The position numbers and the translations under genes were made by a program. Of a stretch of DNA of 64,000 nucleotides, positions 24,304 to 34,082 are shown in pieces. This DNA comes from CAZWCE01 sp964632505. GTDB lineage: Bacteria; Planctomycetota; Planctomycetia; Pirellulales; Thermoguttaceae. Each line of letters starts with the position of its first letter. The stretch's first letter is position 1. Location of the stretch: contig CAZWCE010000016.1 in assembly GCA_964632505.1 (NCBI GenBank), forward strand, positions 31,444 to 95,443, written 5' to 3'. Under the pieces are notes generated by a model, which saw only the letters and a list, made by a program, of their open reading frames with translations, had not been told where the DNA came from and did not search any database.

Positions 24304-25854
24304 ATGGGAAAGCTGCGATTTTACGCTCCTTCCGAACCAATCACGAAGTATCTCCTCCAAGAAACCTACATGAGCGGTTGGGAGCGTATTCCATGGAAAT
24401 GTGAAGTCAGCTATGACGATGGGGTGCTTTTGATCCAGCGGCATCGTAGCGAGGCGGGAATCGTCCATCTTCCCTGGCCCGATCACCGCCACGGGTTGAT
24501 CATGCTCTCGACCGGAACGCTCAGAGAGCGGAAACGCCCCTATCATCTTCTTTTGGAATTGGCCCGGGGAAAAATCGGGCAAGTCCTCCGCCAGATGTTC
24601 GAGTGGCAAATGCTCGGATTGGTGCTCACTCGTCGATTGCGACGGCAGTTGGAAAAAACGCTGAAAATGCTCAGCAATGCGGTGGCTTGCCTGGAAAGAG
24701 AAGAGGAACTCACTCCCCTTTGCGAGGAGATCATCGCCGAAGCGATCGTTTGCCAGGTCTACCTGACCGATCTTTTCATCGAGCAATCACTCACGGCCCG
24801 GCGGCGACTCGACCGTCGATTTCCCGTTCGGTTGGGATTCACCCACGGATCCGCCGTTCCCGAACCATCGATCGTTCCTTTCCTCAAATCGACCTTCCAT
24901 GAAATGAATCTCGGACTGTTATGGAAGGATATTGAACCGAAAGAGGGGCATTTCCGGTGGGAGGAAGCCGACCGTCGTATCGAGTGGGCCAGCACCCATG
25001 GACTGCGATGCTCAATCGGCCCCTTGTTCCCTTTTGAAAACCGAAAGCTCCCCGCCTGGGTTGTCGAAGATCTCGATCAATGGGATCTCTTGCTGGAACG
25101 CGTCGAACGTTTTATTCTCCGTTTGAGCGAACGATATCGGGAAACGTTCGATTTCTGGATCGCCACCTCCCGAGGCAATTCCTTGACTCTCGGGAACATG
25201 GAAAAGCATCACCAACTCTCCCTCACCGCCCAAATCGTGGAAATGCTTCAACAGCACGTCAATCCGGTCGCCTCCGACGACACGCAGACGACCGTCACCG
25301 AGGGAGTGCTCGACAACAACGCCACCCGGCAGCTCGACCGAAAACATGCCCGGGTATTAGTCAGCATCGATCAACCGTGGGGGGAATATCTCCTGCACTC
25401 ACACGACACGCTCACGCCCTTCGGCATCGGAGAAACCTTCACATCGCTGGCGGGAGTCGACGGGATTATTCTGGAAATCAATTTCGCCCATCACCCTCGC
25501 GGAACCCTCCCTCGAGATCCGCTTGAATTTGCGAAACTTCTCGATTTCTGGGGGATGCTCGAAAAACCGATCTACCTGGTCATCACCGTCCCCAGCGCTT
25601 CCGGGCAAGATCTTCAAGCGTCCCTCGAACAGACGAAGGTCACCGGCCGATGGACGAAAACGATCCAACAAGAGTGGGTGCACCGCTACTGCCAAATCGC
25701 CCTGAGTAAACGTTGCGTGCATGGGATCAACTGGAGTCAACTCCGAGACGATCAACCGCACGAATTTCCCAACGCCGGCCTGATCGACCAAGAAGGCACC
25801 CCGAAACCCGCCTTGCTGAAACTCCGCGCATTACGAAACGCCTATCTTGAGTAA
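24304..25854 (+). CDS. GH10-like TIM-barrel protein with altered active site
   Basis: Encodes 516 aa with no signal peptide. The N-terminal ~170 residues form a helical or sandwich domain of unknown type. From ~180 a GH10 (endo-xylanase) barrel is recognisable: FTHGSAVPEPSIVPFLKSTF, the MNLGLLWKDIEPKEGHFRWE segment matching the family's NELKW/EP-x-G-x-F region, HGLRCSIGPLFPF, and a late strand IILEINF where the nucleophile Glu of the TELD motif would lie. The strand that normally gives the acid/base in WDVVNEA reads DFWIATSRGN, without Glu. Xylanase activity is therefore doubtful. The lack of an export signal also argues against a secreted xylanase. The ribosome-binding site is weak. Confidence 0.7.
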   Translation: MGKLRFYAPSEPITKYLLQETYMSGWERIPWKCEVSYDDGVLLIQRHRSEAGIVHLPWPDHRHGLIMLSTGTLRERKRPYHLLLELARGKIGQVLRQMFEWQMLGLVLTRRLRRQLEKTLKMLSNAVACLEREEELTPLCEEIIAEAIVCQVYLTDLFIEQSLTARRRLDRRFPVRLGFTHGSAVPEPSIVPFLKSTFHEMNLGLLWKDIEPKEGHFRWEEADRRIEWASTHGLRCSIGPLFPFENRKLPAWVVEDLDQWDLLLERVERFILRLSERYRETFDFWIATSRGNSLTLGNMEKHHQLSLTAQIVEMLQQHVNPVASDDTQTTVTEGVLDNNATRQLDRKHARVLVSIDQPWGEYLLHSHDTLTPFGIGETFTSLAGVDGIILEINFAHHPRGTLPRDPLEFAKLLDFWGMLEKPIYLVITVPSASGQDLQASLEQTKVTGRWTKTIQQEWVHRYCQIALSKRCVHGINWSQLRDDQPHEFPNAGLIDQEGTPKPALLKLRALRNAYLE

Positions 25855-25881
25855 CCATCCCCAAAACCACGAAAAAGAAGC

Positions 25882-27423
25882 TCATTCCTCCTTCGCGATG
25901 GCGTATAATCGCTGGAGCGTCGCCACGTAAAGCACTCCGTTCGCAGCCACCGGGGAGGACGTGATTTGCGTTCCCAGATCCACGGAGCTGATCAATTTCT
26001 TCTGCGGAGAAGCCTGGAAAACCCAGAAGTCGCCGCCTCGCGTGCCGATGTACACTTTTCCATCGGCGACCAAGGGAGAGGACCAGGTCTCCCGGCCCAG
26101 ATCATGCGACCAATGCAAGTCTCCCGTTTCCGCATCGAGACAGTACAAGTTTCCTCCGCAATCGGCGACGAAAACCAGTCCCTGGAAGATTGCCGGCGTG
26201 CTGGAGCTGTGTTTCTCGAGAGGGAAGGACCAAAGAGTCCCCTCGTCGGTGATGTCGCCCTGGAGCGTGGCATCGACGCACTTCAGCCACGCCTTTTCCT
26301 TCCCCCACCAGATATCGCCCCCCAGGGTCAGATAGATACGATTCTTATGGAACACCGGCATGCTTTTCACATTGCTGGGGCCTTCTCGACGATTACGAAG
26401 ATACTCGTGCACATTCTCCTTCGGAGCATTCGGGTCGCCATCGTAGCGCCATACCCGGTGAAGATCGAGGACCTCTTTCCCCTCGGTCGCCTTTGCGTCG
26501 ACGGCCTCGAATGCGTAGCATATGCCGTCCCCTCCGCAGAAGAAGACACGCTTTTGCCCCTCGATCTCTCCCATCGCTGGAGAGGACCAAGTCGAATGAA
26601 AAATTCTCGGGCCGATCCTTTCGGCGTCTTGGGCCACGAGCTCACCTGTATTTTTGTTTAGAACAATCAAACTGGGCGCTTCGGGGGCGCGAATTCTCTT
26701 GTGGGTGTTGTCCACGCCGTTGCAGGTGTTCAGGTAAAGCAGATCGCCGTCGAGAAGAATTGAGGTGTGTGCCGAATCGTGGGGATACATGCCCACTTCC
26801 GTTCGCATATCGAAGAGCCAGAGGATATCGGCGTCTTTCGGGGAAAGTGGAACAGGTGTCTCGCCTTCGGGCATCATGTGTTCCGCTTCGTCTTGGTAGA
26901 TGCCGTCGTTGCCATCGGCCATTCCCCGCATGTCGAGGCAGATCACTTCGTATCGATTGGTCACCACGTAAGCACGATCTCCTTCGATTGTCGGAATCGA
27001 GCAAAGACCGCATCGCGGCCAATCGAGATAGATGTCTCCGGTAATGCGGGGGACGGCCAATTGCCAAAGCATCTCGCCGGTTGCCTCGTCAAGGCAGAGC
27101 AGCACGGCCAAATCACCTTCGTGCCGGGGATCTCGCGGTGTGGAATTATCCGCGCCGACGAGCACTTTTCCCGAACCGATCGACGGACCGACATAGGCTC
27201 GGCGTCCGAGCGATACGGACCATTTGATATTCCGTCCGGTTTCGGGATCGAATTCGCTCGGCAACCCCTTCTCCGGAGAGACCATATTGCGGCTGTGGCG
27301 TTGTCCCCATTGTGTTTGATCGGCTGCCGAAACACGAGATGGTTCGCTCAAAACGCAAGTCGCGAACAAAATTATCAATGTAAAAGAGAACATTTTTCTG
27401 GCGGAGGAAGGAATCGGTTTCAT
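25882..27423 (-). CDS. Secreted PQQ-type beta-propeller repeat protein
   Basis: Encodes 513 aa with a signal peptide (FSFTLIILFATCVLSEPSRVSAA). The rest consists of PQQ/WD-like blades, each with an aspartate-rich 'D..TGE..W' turn: LDEATGEMLWQL, LNKNTGELVAQD, LDAETGDLHWSHDL, and a final SPVAANGVLYVATLQRLYAI. Planctomycete proteins of this family carry eight blades and no catalytic PQQ ligands; they are thought to act as periplasmic binding or assembly proteins. The two possible starts (27423 and 27393) both lack a strong Shine-Dalgarno; the first is kept. A good promoter lies at 27472-27499. The gene converges with the GH10-like gene, 27 bp between stops. Confidence 0.9.
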   Translation of the reverse strand: MKPIPSSARKMFSFTLIILFATCVLSEPSRVSAADQTQWGQRHSRNMVSPEKGLPSEFDPETGRNIKWSVSLGRRAYVGPSIGSGKVLVGADNSTPRDPRHEGDLAVLLCLDEATGEMLWQLAVPRITGDIYLDWPRCGLCSIPTIEGDRAYVVTNRYEVICLDMRGMADGNDGIYQDEAEHMMPEGETPVPLSPKDADILWLFDMRTEVGMYPHDSAHTSILLDGDLLYLNTCNGVDNTHKRIRAPEAPSLIVLNKNTGELVAQDAERIGPRIFHSTWSSPAMGEIEGQKRVFFCGGDGICYAFEAVDAKATEGKEVLDLHRVWRYDGDPNAPKENVHEYLRNRREGPSNVKSMPVFHKNRIYLTLGGDIWWGKEKAWLKCVDATLQGDITDEGTLWSFPLEKHSSSTPAIFQGLVFVADCGGNLYCLDAETGDLHWSHDLGRETWSSPLVADGKVYIGTRGGDFWVFQASPQKKLISSVDLGTQITSSPVAANGVLYVATLQRLYAIAKEE

Positions 27424-27754
27424 GGAGCGGGATCCGTAAGTCGGGTAAGAGAGTGAAGTTGCATTTTTTTCATTATAGGGGCTGAAGCGGGAAAATCAAA
27501 AGGGCAAATGATTCAATCTCCTCTCTAGAGGGAGGCGACATTTCTCTTTGTTTTTTTCCAGAAAAACTGATTCCAACAAGAAAAACCTTGCTAAAGACCA
27601 TGGAAATTGGCTAAAATGAAGATTGTCCAACGCTGCGGAGCCTCCCCCTTCCGCTGTGAAACACAAAATGTTTTTTTCTTTCGCTGCATTTTCGGCTTCG
27701 ACGGAAGTCGGTTTTTTCTAGGAATTTCCAGTAACGTACGGGACTTTTTCGGTA
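27424..27754. other. Divergent intergenic region
   Basis: About 330 bp between the beta-propeller gene (minus) and a small membrane protein gene (plus), rich in T and A tracts. It holds the promoter at 27472-27499. A plus-strand frame starting near 27607 runs into the next gene out of frame and has no ribosome-binding site, so it is not counted. Confidence 0.6.
27472..27499 (-). promoter_or_regulatory. sigma70-type promoter for the beta-propeller gene
   Basis: On the minus strand TTGATT (27499-27494), a 16-nt spacer and a perfect TATAAT (27477-27472), 49 nt upstream of the ATG. Confidence 0.65.
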
Positions 27755-28288
27755 ATGCCATTATTCTATCAACTTTTTGGAACGGTGATTGTGCTGGTTT
27801 GCGTCGGTGGCGTGCTCATCCACGTCGCGATGCTTCTGCGCAATACCAGCCGAAAGCAACGCGATGAACACTTTTCCGATGCCTTGAATTGCTTTCGGTT
27901 CCAGCGAGAAGTCTTGGAAGCCGATTTCGTTCGCTTGGCCCGCAAGGAAATCGACCCCAAACTCTGGCTTTGGGAGGAGGCCCAATTCGGCGATAACGTC
28001 GTCTTCGCCCGCCATCGAAAAACGGGAGAGATCATCGCCTACGTCCCGGTGATCGTGGAGTTGAATCGCCCCATTCGCCAATTGAGTCACAAAACGCGCA
28101 ACCTTTTCTTTCGGAACGTAACGGTCGTGATGCAATACCAATCGAAGGAAGGGCGCTGGATCACTCAGGGACGCGCGCTCTTCAACCTGCTTCCCAACGA
28201 AGCGATCGAGCACCGCGGCCGAGATCTGGAATACGTGTGTCTCACCCCGCAACGGGCAGCACACCCGATGGACCCCATCGACCAGTAA
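27755..28288 (+). CDS. Small single-pass membrane protein of unknown function
   Basis: Encodes 177 aa. Residues 5-28 (YQLFGTVIVLVCVGGVLIHV) form one transmembrane helix; the remaining ~145 residues are a compact cytosolic or periplasmic domain with alternating hydrophobic strands (NVVFARHRKTGEIIAYVPVI, then FFRNVTVVMQYQSKEGRWI, and a C-terminal LEYVCLTPQR). I do not recognise the family. The domain looks like a small alpha/beta sensor or adaptor. Codon use and strand match the following hflX gene, 131 bp downstream. No good Shine-Dalgarno is visible. It is probably a lineage-restricted conserved protein. Confidence 0.7.
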   Translation: MPLFYQLFGTVIVLVCVGGVLIHVAMLLRNTSRKQRDEHFSDALNCFRFQREVLEADFVRLARKEIDPKLWLWEEAQFGDNVVFARHRKTGEIIAYVPVIVELNRPIRQLSHKTRNLFFRNVTVVMQYQSKEGRWITQGRALFNLLPNEAIEHRGRDLEYVCLTPQRAAHPMDPIDQ

Positions 28289-28419
28289 TCCCACTTGATC
28301 CGCCCCGAACGATTCCAACCCCCACAAATCGCCTTTTCGGCGGCGACGCGCAAACAGGCTTCCCGTCGCACGCCTCGTACTTTCTTATCGATCGACTCAC
28401 CCGGAGAAAAACGACCTCT

Positions 28420-29793
28420 ATGGATCACCCCCCACAATCGCGCGAGGAGCTTCTCAGAGATACCTCAACAGATCTCGACCGAATGACCCGAATCGATTCG
28501 GTGGATAGCGAAGCCGCCTTTTTAGTCGGCGTGCATCTTGAAGGAGACGAGATCCCGGAGAATCCACTCGAGGAACTCGAAGGATTGGCCACCGCCGCCG
28601 GCACCGAAGTGGTCGGCACGCTGACCCAACGCCGCCGGAAACCCGACACGGCCACCTACCTGGGACGCGGAAAGGTCGACGAACTGAAGCATTTGGTCTC
28701 GGCCACGGAGACCGATCTGATCATTTTCGATAACGATCTCTCGCCCGGTCAAACACGAAACCTCGAACAAACCCTGGACGTGAAGGTTCTGGATCGAACC
28801 GAACTGATCCTCGACATCTTCGCCAATCGTGCCCGAACGCACGAAGCGCGCCTGGCCGTCGAACTTGCCCAACTCGAATACGCCATGCCTCGGCTCCGCC
28901 GGATGTGGACGCACTTGTCGCGTCAGAAGAAGGGAGGCGTCGGGCTACGAGGTCCGGGGGAGAAGCAGTTGGAAGTGGACCGTCGACTCGCGCAGAAACG
29001 GATCGCCGATTTGCGGTCTCAGTTGGACCACATCCATCAGCGGCGACGGCGGGAGGTCTCGGCACGAAAAGAAACCCGGACGGTTTCGTTGGTCGGGTAC
29101 ACCAACGCCGGCAAGAGTACGCTGCTGAACGCCCTGACCAACGCCGAAGTCCTGACGCAAGACGCCCTCTTCGCCACGCTCGATACCCGCACCCGACGAT
29201 GGTTCCTCCCCGGCTGGGGGCCTGTCCTGCTGAGCGACACGGTCGGATTCGTCCGCGAGTTGCCTCACCATTTGATCGCATGCTTCCGTGCGACCCTCGA
29301 AGAAGCCCGGCAGGCCGATTTGCTGATGCACGTGGCCGATGCCAGTCATCCGTCGGTCGCCGATCAGATCACCGCCGCTTACGGTGTGCTCGAGGACATC
29401 GGCATCGAGGAAAAAGATACGCTGCTGGTGCTGAACAAGATTGATGCCGTGAAAGATCCCGCCCGGATCGAGAGCTTGAAAATTCTGTATCCCCGGGCCA
29501 TCTTCGTCAGTGCGCATTCCCAGAACGGATTCGACCCTCTGGCCAAGGCCGTCAGCAACGCTTTGAGTCGAGAATTCCGCAATGTCGAAGTCGAGATGCC
29601 GGTTTGGGAAGGGAAAATCGCCGCCTATCTCGCCGCCAAGGGAGAAGTGCTTTCCCGGAATTACGACGAAGAAAAAGTGATCTTCCACTGTCGGCTGCCG
29701 GAAGAAGAGGTGGGCCGCATCCAGCAGGCGCCGCATGTCGACATCCGGGAACGTGGGGAAAGTTCCGGGGAAGAAATCGCTGAGACGCGATGA
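28420..29793 (+). CDS. hflX: Ribosome-associated GTPase HflX
   Basis: Translation-rescue GTPase that binds the 50S subunit and splits stalled ribosomes. The ATG at 28420 (MDHPPQSREEL) gives 457 aa; the longer frame from 28237 overlaps the preceding gene. The N-terminal HflX domain is present (AAGTEVVGTLTQRRRKPDTA, YLGRGKVDELK, FDNDLSPGQTRNLE, DRTELILDIFANRARTHEA), then the Gly-rich helical linker GGVGLRGPGEKQLE. The G domain shows G1 GYTNAGKST (near residue 224), G3 DTVGF, G4 NKID and G5 SAHS. A C-terminal domain of about 65 residues follows. Length and motifs are typical. It is convergent with nrdR. Confidence 0.97.
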   Translation: MDHPPQSREELLRDTSTDLDRMTRIDSVDSEAAFLVGVHLEGDEIPENPLEELEGLATAAGTEVVGTLTQRRRKPDTATYLGRGKVDELKHLVSATETDLIIFDNDLSPGQTRNLEQTLDVKVLDRTELILDIFANRARTHEARLAVELAQLEYAMPRLRRMWTHLSRQKKGGVGLRGPGEKQLEVDRRLAQKRIADLRSQLDHIHQRRRREVSARKETRTVSLVGYTNAGKSTLLNALTNAEVLTQDALFATLDTRTRRWFLPGWGPVLLSDTVGFVRELPHHLIACFRATLEEARQADLLMHVADASHPSVADQITAAYGVLEDIGIEEKDTLLVLNKIDAVKDPARIESLKILYPRAIFVSAHSQNGFDPLAKAVSNALSREFRNVEVEMPVWEGKIAAYLAAKGEVLSRNYDEEKVIFHCRLPEEEVGRIQQAPHVDIRERGESSGEEIAETR

Positions 29794-29885
29794 CCTCTTA
29801 TAGGGAATTCCATCGCCGTTTGCGGCAGTAGTTAGTTCGAGCAACACCGTTTCGAATAACGGGAAAACCGATCGACGCTTGCCCC

Positions 29886-30434
29886 CTATTGATCTTGAGA
29901 CGAACTCGACAAGGCGTCGCCGAGTTTGGCGGACGTTCGTGTTCGCGAGGCGTTGTGGTTTCCCGATTTGCTCATCATCGCGGCATGTCTCAGCATCGGC
30001 TTGAGTTCGTTGGCGAAATCCCTGGCATCCTGAAACTGTCGATACACGCTGGCGAATCGGACGTAGGCCACTTGATCGACTTTGGCCAGATATTCCATCA
30101 CCTGTTCCCCGATGATGCGGCTCTCGACTTCGGTGTCGAAATTCATTTCGATGTACTGTTCGACCTCGGCGATGACGGTATTGATTTGGGCATCGCTGAC
30201 GGGGCGTTTCCAACAGGCCCGCTCCAACCCGTTTTTCAAGGAATCCCGGTCGAAGGGAACGCGTGAGCCGTCGCGTTTGATGACTTTGATCGGGGTCATC
30301 TCAACCCGCTCATAGGTGGTGAATCGCTTTTGGCAACTGAAACACAATCGGCGGCGACGTATTGCAAATCCGTTTTCGCCCGACCTGGAATCAACCACAC
30401 GATCATTATCTTCATGGCAGAAAGGACATTTCAC
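29886..30434 (-). CDS. nrdR: Transcriptional repressor NrdR
   Basis: Zinc-ribbon/ATP-cone repressor of ribonucleotide reductase genes. The start is a GTG at 30434, placed by AAGGAG eight nt upstream and by the family N-terminus KCPFCHEDNDRVVDSR. The zinc ribbon has CPFC and CFSC. The ATP-cone follows (VIKRDGSRVPFDRDSLKNGL, then VDQVAYVRFASVYRQFQD). The product is 182 aa against the usual 150-165, the excess being a Ser-rich C-terminal tail (SKSGNHNASRT to the end). The upstream in-frame extension to 30848 has no homology to the family. No nrd genes are in the window. Confidence 0.95.
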   Translation of the reverse strand: MKCPFCHEDNDRVVDSRSGENGFAIRRRRLCFSCQKRFTTYERVEMTPIKVIKRDGSRVPFDRDSLKNGLERACWKRPVSDAQINTVIAEVEQYIEMNFDTEVESRIIGEQVMEYLAKVDQVAYVRFASVYRQFQDARDFANELKPMLRHAAMMSKSGNHNASRTRTSAKLGDALSSSSQDQ

Positions 30435-31130
30435 GGAAGACACTCCTTTGCTGAATCCCTTGAACGCGGCCGATATGTGGTGGCTTCCACCCGGTCGTTG
30501 ATCCGCAATTCCAGAAGCGCCGACTCCGTCCTGCAGCTGCCCCCCATTGCCCACAATGAATTTCAAGGAAGATACTCGTCGCCCTCGACCTTGTGAATCA
30601 TCGTGCTCATCGACAAACCTCGGCCAAAGCTTGTGATCCATCATGCAAGCTTCGCATGAACCATAAGAAACGAAACTTGCCTCCACCAAGCAAAACGCGA
30701 AATACCACGTTGTGCATCGATGCTTCAGAATTTTCGCCCCCACCGCAACTTGACGCCGACGGATGATCGAGAGGTTCAAAAAAACGGATGCATGGCATCG
30801 CGGCAATCGCGAATCGAATACAGCGGATCTTGAATAAGCATCCGTCATTATAGCCGTTTCACTGAGGACTGAAAAGAGGAATGCAAAAAATGATCTTCAG
30901 AAGAAGTGATTTTTCCGAAAAGCCGTCTCCAAAGGTTGCGTCGGCGTTTCCGTCACTTTTTTCACCGACGGTAGAAATGCCAATCGATGAATATTTGGTT
31001 GTGAGATAAGTTCTCTTTCGCTATACTGATATGCAAAGGGAAAACCACCGACCGAGCCCCTACGAAGCAAGAGGCTTCCGGAAATAAGTTCGAAATAGAT
31101 TCCATGCGTTCATCAAGGGAGGCAAAGGAG
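30435..31130. other. Long divergent intergenic region, no gene seen
   Basis: About 700 bp between nrdR (minus) and the HzsA-like gene (plus). Open frames here are short, lack ribosome-binding sites and give no recognisable protein. No tRNA-like fold was found. The plus-strand promoter at 30999-31027 is the only clear element. AT content rises toward the 3' end. Confidence 0.6.
30999..31027 (+). promoter_or_regulatory. sigma70-type promoter for the HzsA-like gene
   Basis: TTGTGA (30999-31004), a 17-nt spacer and TATACT (31022-31027, 5 of 6), about 100 nt before the start codon. Confidence 0.6.
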
Positions 31131-34055
31131 ATGTCCAGCAAATCATCGCATCGTCGTTGGAAGAAAAAGGCCGCGATCGCCACGCCGGTTGGTGCCCTTG
31201 TTTCGATCTTTCTGATCTTATGTTTATCTCCTTTTGCTTTTCCCGAAGCGACTTCCGCTGAAACGAACAAGATCACCTCGGAAGACTTGCCGGCGATGCT
31301 GGCAGAAGAATGGATGGACGAGGGGACTTCCCCCCTCCAGGAGAGCGAACCAAACCCCCACGAATTAACCACCTCCATGGACGCCGCCGGGGGTTGCGAC
31401 GGCATCAAGGACGGCACCTACGGCTTCCATGTCGCCAGCGGCGAAAAGGATCCCTGGTGGCAAGTCGATCTCGGCCGATGCCGCGCGCTCGATCGAATCG
31501 TGGTGTACAATCGAACCGACCGAGGACTGGCTCCCCGTACCGCCCATCTCCAAATTCTCGTCAAGCGCAAGCCGGAGGAGAAGTTCCATCAGGTCCATCA
31601 GCACGACGGAACGACGTTTTACGGAGCGCCTCAAGACGCGCCGCTTGTGGTTTCGCTGAAGGAACGCGGCGTCGAGGCCCGCTTCGTTCGTCTTGCGGTC
31701 GAGGGGACATGTTCGCTCGCGCTCGATGAGATCGAAGTCTACCCGACGGACGATCCCCGGAAGAACATCGCCCTCGGTCAACCGGCGGATCAGATCAGCT
31801 TAAGCCCCTATTCCACCGACTCATTGGGTGAAAAAGCAGACTCTTCCGCATCCTATTCTCTTCGAAAAACGCGCCAGGTGCTCGAAAAAGCGGAGCAACT
31901 GGCCGACCGCATCGCACCCGGGGCCGACGCGGAGAAACTCGCCCCCTTGCAAGAGGAGCTCCGAAAGTTCAAAGCCCGGGTCCCCGCTGAGAAAAACGTT
32001 TCCGTTCCCGCCGAGAAACGAAAAGAATGGTTCTTGCGCGCGAAACAACTGGCAAGGAATATCGCCTTCGCCAACCCGCTCTTGGATTTCGATCAGATTC
32101 TTTTCATCAAACGGCACCACCCCACCGGTCCTTATCACATGTGCGATCAGTTCTACGGCTGCAACGCCGTCGCCGGCGGAGAGCTCTGCGTCCTGATCGC
32201 CCCCTTTTCTTCACATCCCCGGGTGGAGAATCTACTGGCCGACTCGGTCGTCGAAAACGGACGACTCGCGGGAAAGAAGCTTATCGGCGGGGCATTCCTC
32301 TCTCCCGAACTCTCCTTCGACGGCAAGGAGATCCTATTCGCCTACAGCGAGTGCCGAGCCACCGAGACCTACCAGTGGTTTCCCGAATGCAGTTTTCATC
32401 TCTTCAAGTGCAACCTCGACGGATCGAATCTGGTCCAACTGACCGACGGGCCGACGAACGATTTCGATCCCTGCTATCTTCCCGACGGTCGGATCGCGTT
32501 TATCAGCGAGCGCCGCGGGGGCTACCTTCGGTGCGGCCGACACTGCCCGGTTTATACGCTTTTCTCCATGGAACCCGATGGCAGCGACATCGTTCCGCTG
32601 AGTTACCACGAAACGCATGAATGGCAACCGAGTGTGGACAACAACGGCATGCTCGTCTATACGCGATGGGATTATGTCGACCGGGATACCAACGTGGCGC
32701 ATCATATCTGGCACTGCTATCCCGACGGTCGCGATCCTCGGAGCTATCACGGCAACTACCCGGCCCGCCGCGAGGCCCGCCCTTGGATGGAGATGGATAT
32801 CCGCGCCATTCCCGGCTCCAGCCGCTACGTCGCCACCGCGGGAGCCCATCACGGCAACGCCCTGGGTTCGCTGGTCATGATCGACATCGATCAAGAAGAC
32901 GACGGGGCGATGTCGCAATTGGAAGTGATCACCCCGGACTGCCCCTTCCCGGAATCGAGCGGTCGGGGTTCCATTCGCGAGCATTCCCGCTATGGCACCC
33001 CCTGGCCCTTGAGCGAAAACGACTACCTTTGCATGTACGACCGCCGGGCGAAGCATCACGGCATCTACTGGATCGACGCCGACGGGAATCGGGAACTGCT
33101 TTACCGCGATCCGGAGATTCCATGCTTCAGCCCGATTCCGCTCCGTCCGCGTCCGGTGCCTCCGGCGATTCCCTCGCGCACTGTCCAGACGAAAAAGGAG
33201 ATCGCCGAACACGACGGCAAAATTCCTCCGTCGACCGTCGCGATCATGGACATCTACACGAGCGATTTCGCCTGGCCGCCGGAAACAAAGATCGAAGAAC
33301 TCCGCATCATTCAGTTACTCCCGAAATCGACTCCTCCACCGAACGAACCCCGCATCGGGGTCGCCGATCAGACGAACGCCCGAAGCGTGCTGGGTACGGT
33401 TCCGGCGGAAGAGGACGGCAGCGTCTTCTTCGAATGCCCGGCCGAGAAGCCGATCTACTTCCAGGCGATCGACGGTCGGGGGCAGGCGGTCATGTCCATG
33501 CGTTCGGCCACCTATCTTCATCCCGGCGAACAACTGACCTGCCTGGGTTGCCATGAACCGAAGAGACGGGGCCCCTTGCGTTTGAAAACGGTCCCGACCG
33601 CCTTGCAGCGAGCCCCTTCGGCTATTCGCCCCGAGGTGGAAGGGAGTCGTCCGTTCAGTTATGTCCAACTGGTACAGCCGGTGCTGGAGAAGCACTGCGT
33701 CGATTGTCATCGGGAGGAAAAGGCCCTCGATCTCAGCGGGACCCCCGAAGGGCCCCATCGGTGGAGCCGATCCTATACGAACCTTGCCGGCAAGTACGGG
33801 TTCTATTTCAATGTTCGTAACGGGTCGATCAACGACGGCATCCACGGCGGCGTCCGCACCATTCCGGGCCGGTTCGGCGCAAAAGCCGCGCCGTTGCGCG
33901 ATTATCTCACGGAAGACCACTACGGCGTGCAACTCTCGCCGGACGATTTGCACCGCATTGATCTCTGGCTCGATTGCAATTCTGAATTCTATGGAGCCTA
34001 TGAGAAAACGGAGGCCCAATCGCTCGGCGAAACCGTTTATCCGAGTCTCGAATAG
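31131..34055 (+). CDS. Secreted discoidin/HzsA-like protein with two c-type haem motifs
   Basis: Encodes 974 aa from the ATG at 31131, preceded by AAGGGAGG. The signal anchor or peptide is TPVGALVSIFLILCLSPFAF. Residues ~45-205 form an F5/8 type C (discoidin) sandwich (DPWWQVDLGRCRALDRIVVYNR). A helical linker follows, then a large beta-propeller resembling the hydrazine-synthase alpha middle domain (LSPELSFDGKEILFAYSE, FDPCYLPDGRIAFISERRGG). The C-terminal cytochrome part has CLGCH (804-808) and CVDCH (856-860). Such HzsA-related proteins are frequent in non-anammox planctomycetes; function is unknown, and hydrazine synthesis is not implied because the beta/gamma partner is absent. A sulfatase gene follows after 27 bp, probably in one transcript. 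Confidence 0.88.
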   Translation: MSSKSSHRRWKKKAAIATPVGALVSIFLILCLSPFAFPEATSAETNKITSEDLPAMLAEEWMDEGTSPLQESEPNPHELTTSMDAAGGCDGIKDGTYGFHVASGEKDPWWQVDLGRCRALDRIVVYNRTDRGLAPRTAHLQILVKRKPEEKFHQVHQHDGTTFYGAPQDAPLVVSLKERGVEARFVRLAVEGTCSLALDEIEVYPTDDPRKNIALGQPADQISLSPYSTDSLGEKADSSASYSLRKTRQVLEKAEQLADRIAPGADAEKLAPLQEELRKFKARVPAEKNVSVPAEKRKEWFLRAKQLARNIAFANPLLDFDQILFIKRHHPTGPYHMCDQFYGCNAVAGGELCVLIAPFSSHPRVENLLADSVVENGRLAGKKLIGGAFLSPELSFDGKEILFAYSECRATETYQWFPECSFHLFKCNLDGSNLVQLTDGPTNDFDPCYLPDGRIAFISERRGGYLRCGRHCPVYTLFSMEPDGSDIVPLSYHETHEWQPSVDNNGMLVYTRWDYVDRDTNVAHHIWHCYPDGRDPRSYHGNYPARREARPWMEMDIRAIPGSSRYVATAGAHHGNALGSLVMIDIDQEDDGAMSQLEVITPDCPFPESSGRGSIREHSRYGTPWPLSENDYLCMYDRRAKHHGIYWIDADGNRELLYRDPEIPCFSPIPLRPRPVPPAIPSRTVQTKKEIAEHDGKIPPSTVAIMDIYTSDFAWPPETKIEELRIIQLLPKSTPPPNEPRIGVADQTNARSVLGTVPAEEDGSVFFECPAEKPIYFQAIDGRGQAVMSMRSATYLHPGEQLTCLGCHEPKRRGPLRLKTVPTALQRAPSAIRPEVEGSRPFSYVQLVQPVLEKHCVDCHREEKALDLSGTPEGPHRWSRSYTNLAGKYGFYFNVRNGSINDGIHGGVRTIPGRFGAKAAPLRDYLTEDHYGVQLSPDDLHRIDLWLDCNSEFYGAYEKTEAQSLGETVYPSLE

Positions 34056-34082
34056 TTTCCTTTTGGACGATGGTGAAATGGA

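Noticed and set aside
31131..34055. Possible anammox hydrazine synthase
   Set aside because: Only the alpha-like propeller and haem part are present; beta/gamma subunits and other anammox genes are absent, and a discoidin domain is added.
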